In this document: positions 54,066 to 62,627 of the stretch, piece by piece
Position numbering within the stretch: the first letter of the stretch is position 1
How the letters are laid out: each line of letters begins with the position of its first letter
NCBI GenBank assembly: GCA_021770825.1
Contig: JAETQD010000001.1
Coordinates: forward strand, 124,001-188,000
Source of the DNA: Clostridium sp.
GTDB taxonomy: Bacteria; Bacillota; Clostridia; Lachnospirales; Lachnospiraceae
DNA: 64,000 nt
Direction of reading: 5' to 3'
Translations under genes and position numbers: made by a program
Notes under the pieces: model-generated
What the model was told of the DNA's origin: nothing
Database searches by the model: none
Seen by the model: only the letters and a program-made list of their open reading frames with translations

Positions 54066-57038
54066 CTAATACCCGGCCTCGATGAATTCCTCAAACTCCT
54101 CCATGGACATGAGGACCTTTCTGGGCTTGGTTCCTTCCTCCTCACCCACGACTCCGGCCTCTGCAAGCTGGTCCATGATTCTGGCTGCCCGGTTGAAGCC
54201 GATTTTAAACATCCTCTGCAGCATGCCGATGGAGGCCTTGTCCTTTTCAATGATGAATTTTCCGGCATCCGTAAACAGGGTATCCCGCTCGCTTCCTGCG
54301 GAATTGCCGCCCAAGGAGCCGGGCTGACTCATTTTCATCTCGATTTCTTTATCATAGCCGGCGTCCTCGTTCTGCTCCTTCAGGAAATCTGTGACTCTGG
54401 ACACCTCCTGGTCAGACACAAAGGCACCCTGAACCCTCAGAGGCTTCGCATAGCCCGACGGATAGAACAGCATATCTCCGTTTCCTAAAAGCTTTTCCGC
54501 TCCGTTCATGTCCAGAATGGTTCTGGAATCCACGCCGGAAGCCACGGAAAAGGCAATTCTTGAAGGCACGTTGGCCTTGATGACGCCTGTGATAACATTG
54601 ACCGACGGTCTCTGGGTGGCGATCACCAGATGAATTCCCGCTGCCCTCGCAAGCTGGGCCAGACGGCAGATGGCATCCTCCACTTCGTTGGAAGCCACCA
54701 TCATAAGATCGGCCAGCTCATCGATAATAATGACAATCTGGGGAAGCTTTGCAGGAATCTCTTCTTTCGGAATGTCCCCGCTGTCCTCCAGGGACTTCAC
54801 TCTGGCATTGTAGCCCTTCAAATCCCGGACGTTGCTCTGTGCAAACTTATTGTACCGCTCCATCATCTCAGCCACTGCCCAGTTTAAAGCCCCTGCGGCT
54901 TTTTTGGGATCTGTGACCACCGGAATCAGGAGGTGGGGAATTTTATTGTAAACGGAAAGCTCCACTACCTTGGGATCGATCATGATGATCTTCACATCGT
55001 CCGGGGAGGCCCGGTAAATGAAGCTCATGATCATGGTGTTGATTCCCACCGACTTACCGGAACCCGTCTGTCCTGCAATTAAAAGGTGGGGCATCTTGGC
55101 CAGGTCTGCAACGATCACCTGTCCGCCGATGTCCTTTCCCACGGCAAAGGCCAGTCTGGAGGGGTGTTTTTTAAACTCCTCGCTCTCCAAAAGATCTCTT
55201 AAGTACACCATACTGTTGACCTTGTTGGGAACCTCAATGCCCACCGCTGCCTTTCCGGGAATCGGCGCCTCGATACGGATATCGGTGGCCGCCAAATTCA
55301 GCTTGATATCGTCGGCCAGGGACTGGATTTTACTTACCTTTACGCCCTGCTCCGGATGTAACTCATACCGTGTAACCGTGGGGCCGCAGCTTATGTTGGT
55401 CACCGTGACGCCCACGCCGAAATTCCGCAGAGTCTGCTGCAGCTTGATGGCCGTCTCCTTGAATTCCTTTTCCGACTGTCCTCCGGCTGGGCCCTTTCCC
55501 TTGGTTAAAAGGTCCATGGGCGGAATCTGGTAGGGCTTTTTCGGCTTTTCCTCCGTCTTTTTGATTTCCTGGCGGACTGCCGTATCGGCCTCTTCCTTTT
55601 CTGCCGCATCCATCTTCCGTTTTTCAGCCTTTTTCTTTATGATCTCCTCGGCATCGGTCTCAATAACTTTTCCGGTGGCCGTTACCACCTGTTTTCGCTC
55701 TTCCGGGGTATGGAATACGCGGCTGGATTCCGGTTCCTGAATCACCGGTTCCTGCATCACCGGCTCCCAATACTCCTCGGTTTCCACGTAGGGCTCTGTA
55801 TGAAGCTCATCTTCCACGACCGCCGATTCCATCTCAGGCTTCACCTGGAACTCCGCTTCCAGTCTGTCCGCAGGCTCCGCATCCGGTTCCGCCGGGGATT
55901 CCGGCTCCAGGCCGCCTGCAGGCCCCGCATCCGGCTTCCCCAGAGATTCCTCCTGGGCCGCCTCGCGTCTCTTCGGTGCCTGTCCCCAGGCTTCCGGAAA
56001 TACGCCCATATCATCAAAATCTTTGCCGTTTCTGCTGACAAACACATCCTCGTCCAGATGGTGCCTCATGAGAGACAAATCCTCTTCAAAAGGAACCACA
56101 TCCTCTTCCTTTTCCTGTCCGGCCATGGTGATTTTTCCTTTAAACACATCGGCCGGGTTCGGGAGGGGCGAAACCGCTGCCGCCGCAGGGGAGGACTCTG
56201 CCTTGGAGTCCGCACTCTCCTTTGCCGGACCTTCTGTCATACCTTCCGGAATTTTTTCCGTGTCTTCCGGCCGTTCTTCCTCTAAGGGGACGGACACCGG
56301 AATATTTTTAGAAAGATCGGTGGAGTTTAAATTCACTCCCTGGACCTTCTGTTCCTCCCGTAAAAGCCTGCGCTCCTCTTTCTTTTCCTCACGGATTTCC
56401 TTCCGTCTTCCGTAATCCTCTCTGGCGTACTGGTAGGCCTTTCCGCTTCCCTTCTTTACCGCCGATACAAAGGATTTCTCCGTGATGCAGACCAGGCAGA
56501 TAATCATGCAGATCAAAAGCACCAGATAGGCACCGATGGTCCCCACCGCCGTGTGCAGAACCAAAACCAGGGCGCCGCCGATGACGCCGCCTCCAAGTCC
56601 GCTCTCCCCCGCGGTCTCATAGACCTCCTTAAGGGTTTGTCCTTCCTGGTATCCGCCGCCAAACACAAGCTGCGCCAAGCCGCAGAGCACAATCAAAAGA
56701 ATTTCCACGGCCAGCATCTTATACACGGCCCGGATATTTCCCTTGTTGGATGCATAGAACACCATCCCCATGAACGCAAGGACCGGAGCCACATATCCAA
56801 TGCTGCCGAATACGCCCAGCATCACGCTGCTTAAAATATTGCCCAGCACTCCGCAGATATGAAAATTACTTAAAAACAGGAACACACAGACTGCGAAGGT
56901 CACCAGAACCGCCGCCTCAGACTGTAAAAAGCCGGTATCCTGCTCCACAGCCCTGGTATTCTTTTTCTTTCCTGATGTTTTTGTTGTGGTTTTCGATGAA
57001 CCTGCTGTTGTTTTTTTCTTCGTACTACTTCCAGCCAA
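54066..57038 (-). CDS. FtsK/SpoIIIE DNA translocase
   Basis: This membrane-anchored motor pumps chromosomal DNA at septa. The 990-residue protein has four to five N-terminal membrane spans (about 45-200). A long acidic, proline-rich linker follows (about 235-500). The RecA-like motor has GQTGSGKSVGINTMIMSF (Walker A), IVIIIDELADLMM (Walker B) and ATQRPSVNVITG, and a C-terminal gamma winged helix with FKIGFNRAARIMDQL. The start is TTG at 57038 with GGGGG seven bases upstream. FtsK and SpoIIIE cannot be separated by sequence alone; a spore former would use it in forespore DNA transfer. Confidence 0.93.
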   Translation of the reverse strand: MAGSSTKKKTTAGSSKTTTKTSGKKKNTRAVEQDTGFLQSEAAVLVTFAVCVFLFLSNFHICGVLGNILSSVMLGVFGSIGYVAPVLAFMGMVFYASNKGNIRAVYKMLAVEILLIVLCGLAQLVFGGGYQEGQTLKEVYETAGESGLGGGVIGGALVLVLHTAVGTIGAYLVLLICMIICLVCITEKSFVSAVKKGSGKAYQYAREDYGRRKEIREEKKEERRLLREEQKVQGVNLNSTDLSKNIPVSVPLEEERPEDTEKIPEGMTEGPAKESADSKAESSPAAAAVSPLPNPADVFKGKITMAGQEKEEDVVPFEEDLSLMRHHLDEDVFVSRNGKDFDDMGVFPEAWGQAPKRREAAQEESLGKPDAGPAGGLEPESPAEPDAEPADRLEAEFQVKPEMESAVVEDELHTEPYVETEEYWEPVMQEPVIQEPESSRVFHTPEERKQVVTATGKVIETDAEEIIKKKAEKRKMDAAEKEEADTAVRQEIKKTEEKPKKPYQIPPMDLLTKGKGPAGGQSEKEFKETAIKLQQTLRNFGVGVTVTNISCGPTVTRYELHPEQGVKVSKIQSLADDIKLNLAATDIRIEAPIPGKAAVGIEVPNKVNSMVYLRDLLESEEFKKHPSRLAFAVGKDIGGQVIVADLAKMPHLLIAGQTGSGKSVGINTMIMSFIYRASPDDVKIIMIDPKVVELSVYNKIPHLLIPVVTDPKKAAGALNWAVAEMMERYNKFAQSNVRDLKGYNARVKSLEDSGDIPKEEIPAKLPQIVIIIDELADLMMVASNEVEDAICRLAQLARAAGIHLVIATQRPSVNVITGVIKANVPSRIAFSVASGVDSRTILDMNGAEKLLGNGDMLFYPSGYAKPLRVQGAFVSDQEVSRVTDFLKEQNEDAGYDKEIEMKMSQPGSLGGNSAGSERDTLFTDAGKFIIEKDKASIGMLQRMFKIGFNRAARIMDQLAEAGVVGEEEGTKPRKVLMSMEEFEEFIEAGY

Positions 57039-57084
57039 ATGAAAGCCCCCTATCTCTGTTTAAGGGCAAAGACCCTCATTTAAT

Positions 57085-57113
57085 AGTATACAAAAACTTG
57101 TGGCAAATTGCAA
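57085..57113 (-). promoter_or_regulatory. Promoter of ftsK/spoIIIE
   Basis: On the minus strand TTGCAA (57108-57113) and TATACT (57085-57090) are exactly 17 bases apart, about 50 bases before the TTG start. Confidence 0.75.
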
Positions 57114-57114
57114 C

Positions 57115-57152
57115 AAAAACGGCAGGACCTTTCTTTTCATCCGGATCCTGCC
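57115..57152 (-). terminator. Intrinsic terminator after the alpha-galactosidase gene
   Basis: GGCAGGA (57121-57127) and TCCTGCC (57146-57152) form a stem, with T runs on both sides so that it could stop transcription in either direction. It begins seven bases after the galactosidase stop and separates it from the ftsK promoter. Confidence 0.75.
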
Positions 57153-57158
57153 CTTTTT

Positions 57159-59393
57159 CTACTGTTCTTTTTCCTTTAAGATATAAATTCTGGACTCAAA
57201 ATCCATGGAGGGCTTCATGTTCCCCATGATTTCGCCTGCTGTCACGTCACTGGTCAGAAGGCCCAGGTTCATGAGCTCATCGCCGTACTGCTCCCTTCCT
57301 GTCTCTGCATCCACATACAGCATATCCGGATTGAGCCCTTTAAGCTTCACACGGCTGTAAGGCATATTGGTTCCGTTGAGGACCCGGTAGAAGCCCACAA
57401 GGCATGTCTTTTTATCCTGGCTCACCGCCATCCACACGGTCTCATTTCCCTCAAAGGGGCTCTTTAAGCGGTAGAAGGTTCCAAACTGCAGAAGCTCTCT
57501 GTATTCCTTCATGAAGGAGATCTGCTCCTTCACCTCTTGCGTTTCCTCCTCCGACAGCTTATTCAAATCCAGCTCATAGCCGAAGGTGCCAAAATATGCC
57601 ACATTGGCCCTGGTGTGCAGAGGCGTGTTTCTGGATACCTGATGGTTTGGTGTCACGGAAACATGGCTTCCGATGCTGCTTATGGGATAGCAGACCGAGG
57701 TGCCGTACTGGATTTTTAACCGTTCCACGGCATCGGTATCATCGCTGGCCCAGCCCTGCGGTGCATAGTATAAAAGACCCGGGTCAAACCGTCCGCCGCC
57801 GCTGGCGCAGGACTCGAAAAGGATTTTTGGGAAGGCTGCAGTCAGCCGTTCATAGAGAGAATATACCCCCAGAATATACCGGTGGAACACCTCTCCCTGC
57901 CTGTCCACAGGAAGCGCCGCCGAATAACATTCGGTGATGCTGCGGTTCATGTCCCATTTCACATAGGAAACCGTTGCACCGGACAGGATTTTCTCCATCA
58001 TCCCGTAAATGTGGTCCACCACCTCCGGCCTGGAAAAATCCAGCACATACTGGTTCCGTCCGTGGGACCTTGTGCGGTCCGGTGTCGCTAAAATCCAGTC
58101 TGGATGGGCTCTGTAAAGGTCAGAATCCTTATTGACCATCTCCGGCTCGAACCAGAGGCCAAATTTCATCCCCAGAGCTTCAATCCGCTCCGAAAGGCCT
58201 CCGATGCCTCCGGGGAGTAAATCCCTGTTGGCAGCCCAGTCTCCAAGACCAGCCCGGTCATTCCGCCTTTTGCCAAACCATCCGTCGTCCAGCACAAACA
58301 GCTCCACCCCGCATTCTCCTGCCTTCTTTGCGATTTCCACCAGACGGTCCTCGGTGAAATCAAAATAGGTGGCCTCCCAGTTATTGATTAAAATGGGTCT
58401 CGGGCGGTCCCTCCAGTACCCTCTGGCAAGTCTCCTTCCAAAGAGCCTGTGGAAGGTCTGGCTCATGCCGTTTAAGCCTGTATCCGAATACACCATCACT
58501 GCCTCCGGCGTCTGGAAAGGCTCTCCCGGCTCCAGCTTCCAGTCAAAGCAGGACGGGTTGATTCCCATGGTGATTCTGGTGGTGTCCCAGGTATCCACCT
58601 CCGCCTGGATCCGGAAATTTCCGCTGTAAATCAGGCTGAAGCCCAGGACCTCTCCCTGGTTTTCCGATGTGCCCGGCCGCTTTAAGGCCATGAAGGGGTT
58701 GTGGTTGTGGGAAGAATTTCCCCTCATGCTGTCAATGGCAAGAATCCCCTGCTCCAGGGGCCTGTTTTTCACATACCGCTCCCTGGACCAGGCGCCGGAA
58801 AGCTGCATCCACACATAGTCTTTATCCGGCAAATCCAGGCTTAAGCTGGAAGCGGAAAGCAGATGCACTGCATGTCTTCCCTGATTTGTAATTCTGGCGC
58901 TTCTGGCAATGGCCGGTTCTGACGCAAAAATCGTATAAAAGAGCTCCAGGCGGATTCCGGTCACAGAATCCCGCAGCGTTACGCAGAGGGTTTTGGCCTC
59001 TGTCTCCGACTCCGTGTAGGTGGCCGGAAGGCCGAAAAGCTTAGGCTTTCCTTCTGTAATCTCATGAGACTCATATTGGAAATTTGATAAGCGGCTCCCG
59101 TTTTCCTGTAAAATCTCCACAGCCGGATGGCGGTAGTCCGTGGTTCCATAGACGGGATATTCTAACTTTAAATGTTCCAGGGAGAAAGTCCTGTCTCCCT
59201 CATAAAGATAGGAAGCCATGGGTCTTGGCGCCTTCTCCTCCAGATAGGAAAAATCCTCTTTGTCATGAATCCGCTTTCCGCAATAAAGCTGCCCCAGATG
59301 CCCGTTTTCCAGCACGCACATGAGATAGCTGATCTTCTCGTTATATAAATGGAAGGTTTTTGTTTTCCCGTGATATACAATGTTCATTTTCAT
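57159..59393 (-). CDS. Alpha-galactosidase, glycoside hydrolase family 36
   Basis: The enzyme releases alpha-linked galactose from raffinose-family sugars, melibiose or galactomannan. The 744-residue protein has no signal peptide, so it acts on imported sugars. It has the beta-sandwich N-domain, then LFVLDDGWFGKRRNDRAGLG and the nucleophile in YVKWDMNRS (Asp481). SCASGGGRFDPG and the acid/base in QGWASDDTDAVER (Asp551) follow. Length and motifs match Bacillus/Geobacillus AgaA-type enzymes. Start choice is ATG 59393 or 59387; both are served by AGGAAAGG. No sugar transporter or regulator is adjacent. Confidence 0.95.
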   Translation of the reverse strand: MKMNIVYHGKTKTFHLYNEKISYLMCVLENGHLGQLYCGKRIHDKEDFSYLEEKAPRPMASYLYEGDRTFSLEHLKLEYPVYGTTDYRHPAVEILQENGSRLSNFQYESHEITEGKPKLFGLPATYTESETEAKTLCVTLRDSVTGIRLELFYTIFASEPAIARSARITNQGRHAVHLLSASSLSLDLPDKDYVWMQLSGAWSRERYVKNRPLEQGILAIDSMRGNSSHNHNPFMALKRPGTSENQGEVLGFSLIYSGNFRIQAEVDTWDTTRITMGINPSCFDWKLEPGEPFQTPEAVMVYSDTGLNGMSQTFHRLFGRRLARGYWRDRPRPILINNWEATYFDFTEDRLVEIAKKAGECGVELFVLDDGWFGKRRNDRAGLGDWAANRDLLPGGIGGLSERIEALGMKFGLWFEPEMVNKDSDLYRAHPDWILATPDRTRSHGRNQYVLDFSRPEVVDHIYGMMEKILSGATVSYVKWDMNRSITECYSAALPVDRQGEVFHRYILGVYSLYERLTAAFPKILFESCASGGGRFDPGLLYYAPQGWASDDTDAVERLKIQYGTSVCYPISSIGSHVSVTPNHQVSRNTPLHTRANVAYFGTFGYELDLNKLSEEETQEVKEQISFMKEYRELLQFGTFYRLKSPFEGNETVWMAVSQDKKTCLVGFYRVLNGTNMPYSRVKLKGLNPDMLYVDAETGREQYGDELMNLGLLTSDVTAGEIMGNMKPSMDFESRIYILKEKEQ

Positions 59394-59432
59394 ACTTCCT
59401 TTCCTGCCTAAAGAGCGCATAACACGCCCCCT

Positions 59433-59461
59433 ATTCTATCACATTCTGGAAAACCTTTCCA
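59433..59461 (-). promoter_or_regulatory. Possible alpha-galactosidase promoter with dyad over -35
   Basis: On the minus strand TGGAAA (59456-59461) and TAGAAT (59433-59438) are 17 bases apart. The -35 region is part of the dyad TGGAAA-N3-TTTCCA (59447-59461), which could bind a sugar-responsive repressor. The weak -35 keeps confidence low. Confidence 0.4.
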
Positions 59462-59475
59462 CCCTTTCTTTTCCA

Positions 59476-60225
59476 TCAGCCTTCCATCATCTCATACAGC
59501 TTAGAAAGAGCCTCCTTCATGCCGCCCACCTGGTCAATGAGCCCCGCATCCACCGCATCCTTTCCCACCAGGACCGTACCCAGGTCCTTGGTCAGCATTT
59601 TCGTATTGTGCATGAGCTTTTTTAAGTCCTCATAGGAAATCCGGCTGTGCCCTGACACAAAGCTTAAAATCCGGTCCTGTATCATATCAAAATATTCGTA
59701 GGTCTGAGCGGCCCCGATGACCATTCCCGTCATGCGGACCGGGTGGACCATCATGGTCCCTGTGGGTACAATAAAGGAATAATCGGTGGCCACTGCCAGG
59801 GGAACGCCGATGGAGTGGCTGTCTCCGATCACCAGGGACACCGTCGGCTTACTTAAGGATGCCAGCATTTCCGCCAGAGCCAAGCCGCAGCTCACATCGC
59901 CTCCCACCGTATTGATAAGCACCATAACGCCTTCAATGTCTTTGTCATCCTCCACCTTGGCAAGCTCCGGCAAAATATGTTCATACTTCGTTGTCTTGGT
60001 GCTGCCGGATAAGTTCTCATGGCCTTCGATTTCCCCGATGACGGAAAGAAGATGGATTCTTCCCTTTCTGGCTCCTCCCAGGGTAATCTGTCCGCTTTCC
60101 CTGATCCGTTCCTCCTGTTCCTTTACCCTGGTATCCGGCTGTGATTTTCCCGCGCTGTTCTCCAATACTGTGCCGGCCTTATTTTCTCCGCCATATCCAA
60201 ACCAGGGATTAAACATATCCTCCAT
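59476..60225 (-). CDS. ClpP-fold serine protease, TepA-like
   Basis: TepA-type proteins are ClpP-fold peptidases linked to protein export and degradation of signal peptides or spore proteins. The 249-residue protein has the fold's GVMVLINTVGGDVSCGLALAE. The catalytic Ser is in GDSHSIGVPLA (about Ser138) and the His in GTMMVHPVRMTG (about His161). A Gly/charged N-terminal tail of about 45 residues precedes the domain, with no clear signal peptide. The ATG at 60225 has GAGGAG, but this site is buried in a terminator-like hairpin. A tepA-ftsK neighbourhood is usual in Clostridia; here alpha-galactosidase lies between. Confidence 0.85.
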   Translation of the reverse strand: MEDMFNPWFGYGGENKAGTVLENSAGKSQPDTRVKEQEERIRESGQITLGGARKGRIHLLSVIGEIEGHENLSGSTKTTKYEHILPELAKVEDDKDIEGVMVLINTVGGDVSCGLALAEMLASLSKPTVSLVIGDSHSIGVPLAVATDYSFIVPTGTMMVHPVRMTGMVIGAAQTYEYFDMIQDRILSFVSGHSRISYEDLKKLMHNTKMLTKDLGTVLVGKDAVDAGLIDQVGGMKEALSKLYEMMEG

Positions 60226-60227
60226 AT

Positions 60228-60281
60228 AAAAAATCTCCTCTCTCACACAAGTTTTTCTTATTTTGTGTGAAAAAGGAGATT
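60228..60281 (-). terminator. Strong terminator-like hairpin that contains the tepA ribosome site
   Basis: On the minus strand, a stem of 19 positions (60263-60281 with 60232-60250, 17 of them paired, 12-base loop) is followed by six T, and the tepA ATG starts two bases later. The outer stem includes GGAGATT, which holds the tepA ribosome site. It would end the NlpC/P60 transcript and also hide the tepA start in any read-through RNA. Confidence 0.75.
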
Positions 60282-60297
60282 CTTATTCTTTTATTCT

Positions 60298-61923
60298 TTA
60301 GTCGCCGATCACATCTACAATCCGCAGCGGTGTCCTGTAATTCCAGGAAGAAATTTTAATTCCGCTTCTTCTGCTGGCCGCATGGATAATCTGGCCGTTT
60401 CCGATGTACATGGCCACATGGTTAATTTTTCCTCTGCTGTTTCCATAGAAAATCAGATCACCGGGCCGCATCTGGCTGGATTTGATTCTGGTTCCCCTCT
60501 TGGCCTGGTCTCCGGAGTAATGGGGCAGGGAAATTCCGAAATTCTTCATCACAGACATGGTAAAACCGGAGCAGTCCGCTCCCCTTGTGAGGCTTGTACC
60601 GCCCCATACATAGGGATTTCCCAAAAACTGCATGGCGTAATTGACCACACGGCTCCGCAGGGAGGCATTTTCCTCCGAGGGCGAAAACTTGATGGCCTCC
60701 GGCAGGGCATAGCGCACGTCCACATAATCGTTGGAAACATAGGCATAGGACACCTCATCGCTTCCATCTCCCTCGCCGCCTTCATCGAATTCAATCTGCA
60801 CCCATCCGTCTAACTGGGACAGCACATGGTACCGCTCATTGTTGGAGATCTGGGTCCAGATTTTGGCATCGGTGCTGGGCTCCGTTCTGGCGTTTAAGCG
60901 GTCTGTGCTGACCACTGCCATCAGCTCTGCGTGCTCCATGGCCGCCTGTCTGGCCGCATCTCCCGTCAGAATATAATCCTTGCTCACGTATCCGGTGATA
61001 TTTCCGGAACGAATTTTATACCAGCCGTCCAGTTCCTCTAAGATTTCACATCCGGCGTAGCTTGGGAGCTTGCCGATGATTTTTTCATTTTCTCCGGCAC
61101 CGTTCCGGATATTTAAGTAATTGGTCACGTTGGATACGCCCGGTTTATCATAGTAATATAAAACCATGGCCTTCAAATCCAGCTTTCTGGCCTCATTCAT
61201 ACAAAAGCTGCGGTCTGCATAGTCGGCAGAAATATATCCGCCCGGAATCTGGTACCAGCCGGATTCCTCGCCTAAAATTTCGTACCGCTCACCTTCCAGA
61301 CACTGTCCCACCACATCTGAGCCGGTGGACGGTTCTTTCCGGATATTTAAATTGTCCGTGGTCACCAGGGCCCGGTCCTTCACAAGCTCTCTGGCGGCCG
61401 CCTTTGCGTCCTCCCCGGTCAGAATATACTGGGAGCTCACATAGCCGTCAATCCCGCCGGAGGTCACATGATACCAGCCGTCCAGCGTCTCAGTGATCTC
61501 ACAGGCGCTGCCGTCCATTAATTTACCCACAACGTGGGCCCCGGATTCCGGGCTCTTTCTGATATTTAAGTAGCCGGAAACCTGAACCACTCCAAGATTG
61601 GAATAGGAATTTATCACTGCATCGATTGCTTCCTGCGTTTTCTGTTCTTCCGCTTCCTTTGAGGCTTCGGCGAAAGACTGTTCCTCCTGGCTTATGGATT
61701 CCTCCTGGTTTTCTTCGCTGTTTTCTCCGGCCTGCCTTGTAAGTGCTGCAGGCTCATTGGACTGACGGGTCTTAAGGGCCTTTGCTCCGAAAAAAATCCC
61801 CGCTGCAGCCACACACACTGCAAGAGCTGCAGCCGCATATTTCCCGTAAGGCGGACGTCTTCTTTTTCTTCTGGCTTTATTGATGGAAGCCATGTAATCC
61901 ACTGGCTTTTTATCTCCTGACAT
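60298..61923 (-). CDS. NlpC/P60 cell-wall hydrolase with four SH3 domains
   Basis: This is a secreted or membrane-anchored D,L-endopeptidase of peptidoglycan. The 541-residue protein has a basic N-terminus and one membrane segment (about 26-50), then an acidic, Gln/Glu-rich spacer. Four bacterial SH3 repeats (about 112-169, 184-235, 263-317 and 336-402) each carry an LNIR- or LNAR-type start. The NlpC/P60 catalytic domain runs from about 420 to 541. Catalytic residues are Cys451 (GADCSGFT), His502 (INHVAMYIGNG) and His514. The ATG at 61923 has GGAG eight bases upstream; the open frame to 61968 lies over the promoter. The SH3 number suggests binding along the wall. Confidence 0.93.
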   Translation of the reverse strand: MSGDKKPVDYMASINKARRKRRRPPYGKYAAAALAVCVAAAGIFFGAKALKTRQSNEPAALTRQAGENSEENQEESISQEEQSFAEASKEAEEQKTQEAIDAVINSYSNLGVVQVSGYLNIRKSPESGAHVVGKLMDGSACEITETLDGWYHVTSGGIDGYVSSQYILTGEDAKAAARELVKDRALVTTDNLNIRKEPSTGSDVVGQCLEGERYEILGEESGWYQIPGGYISADYADRSFCMNEARKLDLKAMVLYYYDKPGVSNVTNYLNIRNGAGENEKIIGKLPSYAGCEILEELDGWYKIRSGNITGYVSKDYILTGDAARQAAMEHAELMAVVSTDRLNARTEPSTDAKIWTQISNNERYHVLSQLDGWVQIEFDEGGEGDGSDEVSYAYVSNDYVDVRYALPEAIKFSPSEENASLRSRVVNYAMQFLGNPYVWGGTSLTRGADCSGFTMSVMKNFGISLPHYSGDQAKRGTRIKSSQMRPGDLIFYGNSRGKINHVAMYIGNGQIIHAASRRSGIKISSWNYRTPLRIVDVIGD

Positions 61924-61958
61924 GTACACCACTCCATAGTAAGATTCATACGGATACC

Positions 61959-61987
61959 AGTCTACCATAAAACCAGCTAAAATGCAA
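61959..61987 (-). promoter_or_regulatory. Promoter of the NlpC/P60 gene
   Basis: On the minus strand TTGCAT (61982-61987) and TAGACT (61959-61964) are 17 bases apart, about 35 bases before the ATG. It is divergent from the psiE promoter. Confidence 0.65.
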
Positions 61988-62014
61988 AAATAAAAGTCTT
62001 AATAAAATATAAAC

Positions 62015-62043
62015 TTGCGCCTTCCATGGTTTTCCAGTATAAT
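62015..62043 (+). promoter_or_regulatory. Promoter of psiE
   Basis: TTGCGC (62015-62020) and TATAAT (62038-62043) are 17 bases apart, 26 bases before the psiE ATG. The leader is only about 20 bases. No PhoB-like box was recognised. Confidence 0.7.
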
Positions 62044-62069
62044 ATTCCATTATAAAGGAGGGATTTCAT

Positions 62070-62624
62070 ATGAAGCATTACCCCAACCGACGTGTTCAGA
62101 AAGCCCAGCTATTCATTTTGAAAATGTCCCAGTACCTGGAAATTGTCTGCGCCATGATTCTCATTGTCGCTATTCTCATTGCCTTTCTGTCTGTACCCTC
62201 GGATCTCCACAGTCTGTTTTTAGATAACGGATTTGATCTGGATGATTTCATCAAGAAAAGCTTTGAACTGGTAATCGGCGTAGAGCTTTTGAAAATGTTC
62301 TGCCGCCACGACATTGACTCCGTGGTGGAGGTTTTGCTGTTTGCCGTGGCCAGACAGATCGTCATTGAGCACATGCCCGTCCAGGAATCCCTCATCGGCA
62401 TCATTTCCGTTGCCATTCTGTTTGCCATCCGCCGGTTCCTGTTCGTGTCGGCCTTAGATGATCCGGATAAGGCATCCCAGGAGCTTGAAAAGGACAATTA
62501 CATCCACCAGCGCGTGGCAGAAGCCATTGCCAAATATAAGAAGGAGGCGGCAGCCACCTCCTTACAGGAAAAAGCATCCCAAACGGTACACACTGCCGGG
62601 ATTGACGATCTCGGTTCTGAATAA
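62070..62624 (+). CDS. Phosphate-starvation-inducible PsiE family protein
   Basis: PsiE proteins are small membrane proteins of unknown biochemical role. The 184-residue product has about four membrane segments (about 22-42, 62-78, 86-102 and 106-125). It includes the family pattern LVIGVELLKMF and ARQIVIEHM, and a charged cytoplasmic tail. The ATG at 62070 has AAAGGAGG. It is one of three plus-strand genes here and converges with the dipeptidase gene, with three bases between stops. Confidence 0.85.
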   Translation: MKHYPNRRVQKAQLFILKMSQYLEIVCAMILIVAILIAFLSVPSDLHSLFLDNGFDLDDFIKKSFELVIGVELLKMFCRHDIDSVVEVLLFAVARQIVIEHMPVQESLIGIISVAILFAIRRFLFVSALDDPDKASQELEKDNYIHQRVAEAIAKYKKEAAATSLQEKASQTVHTAGIDDLGSE

Positions 62625-62627
62625 CAA

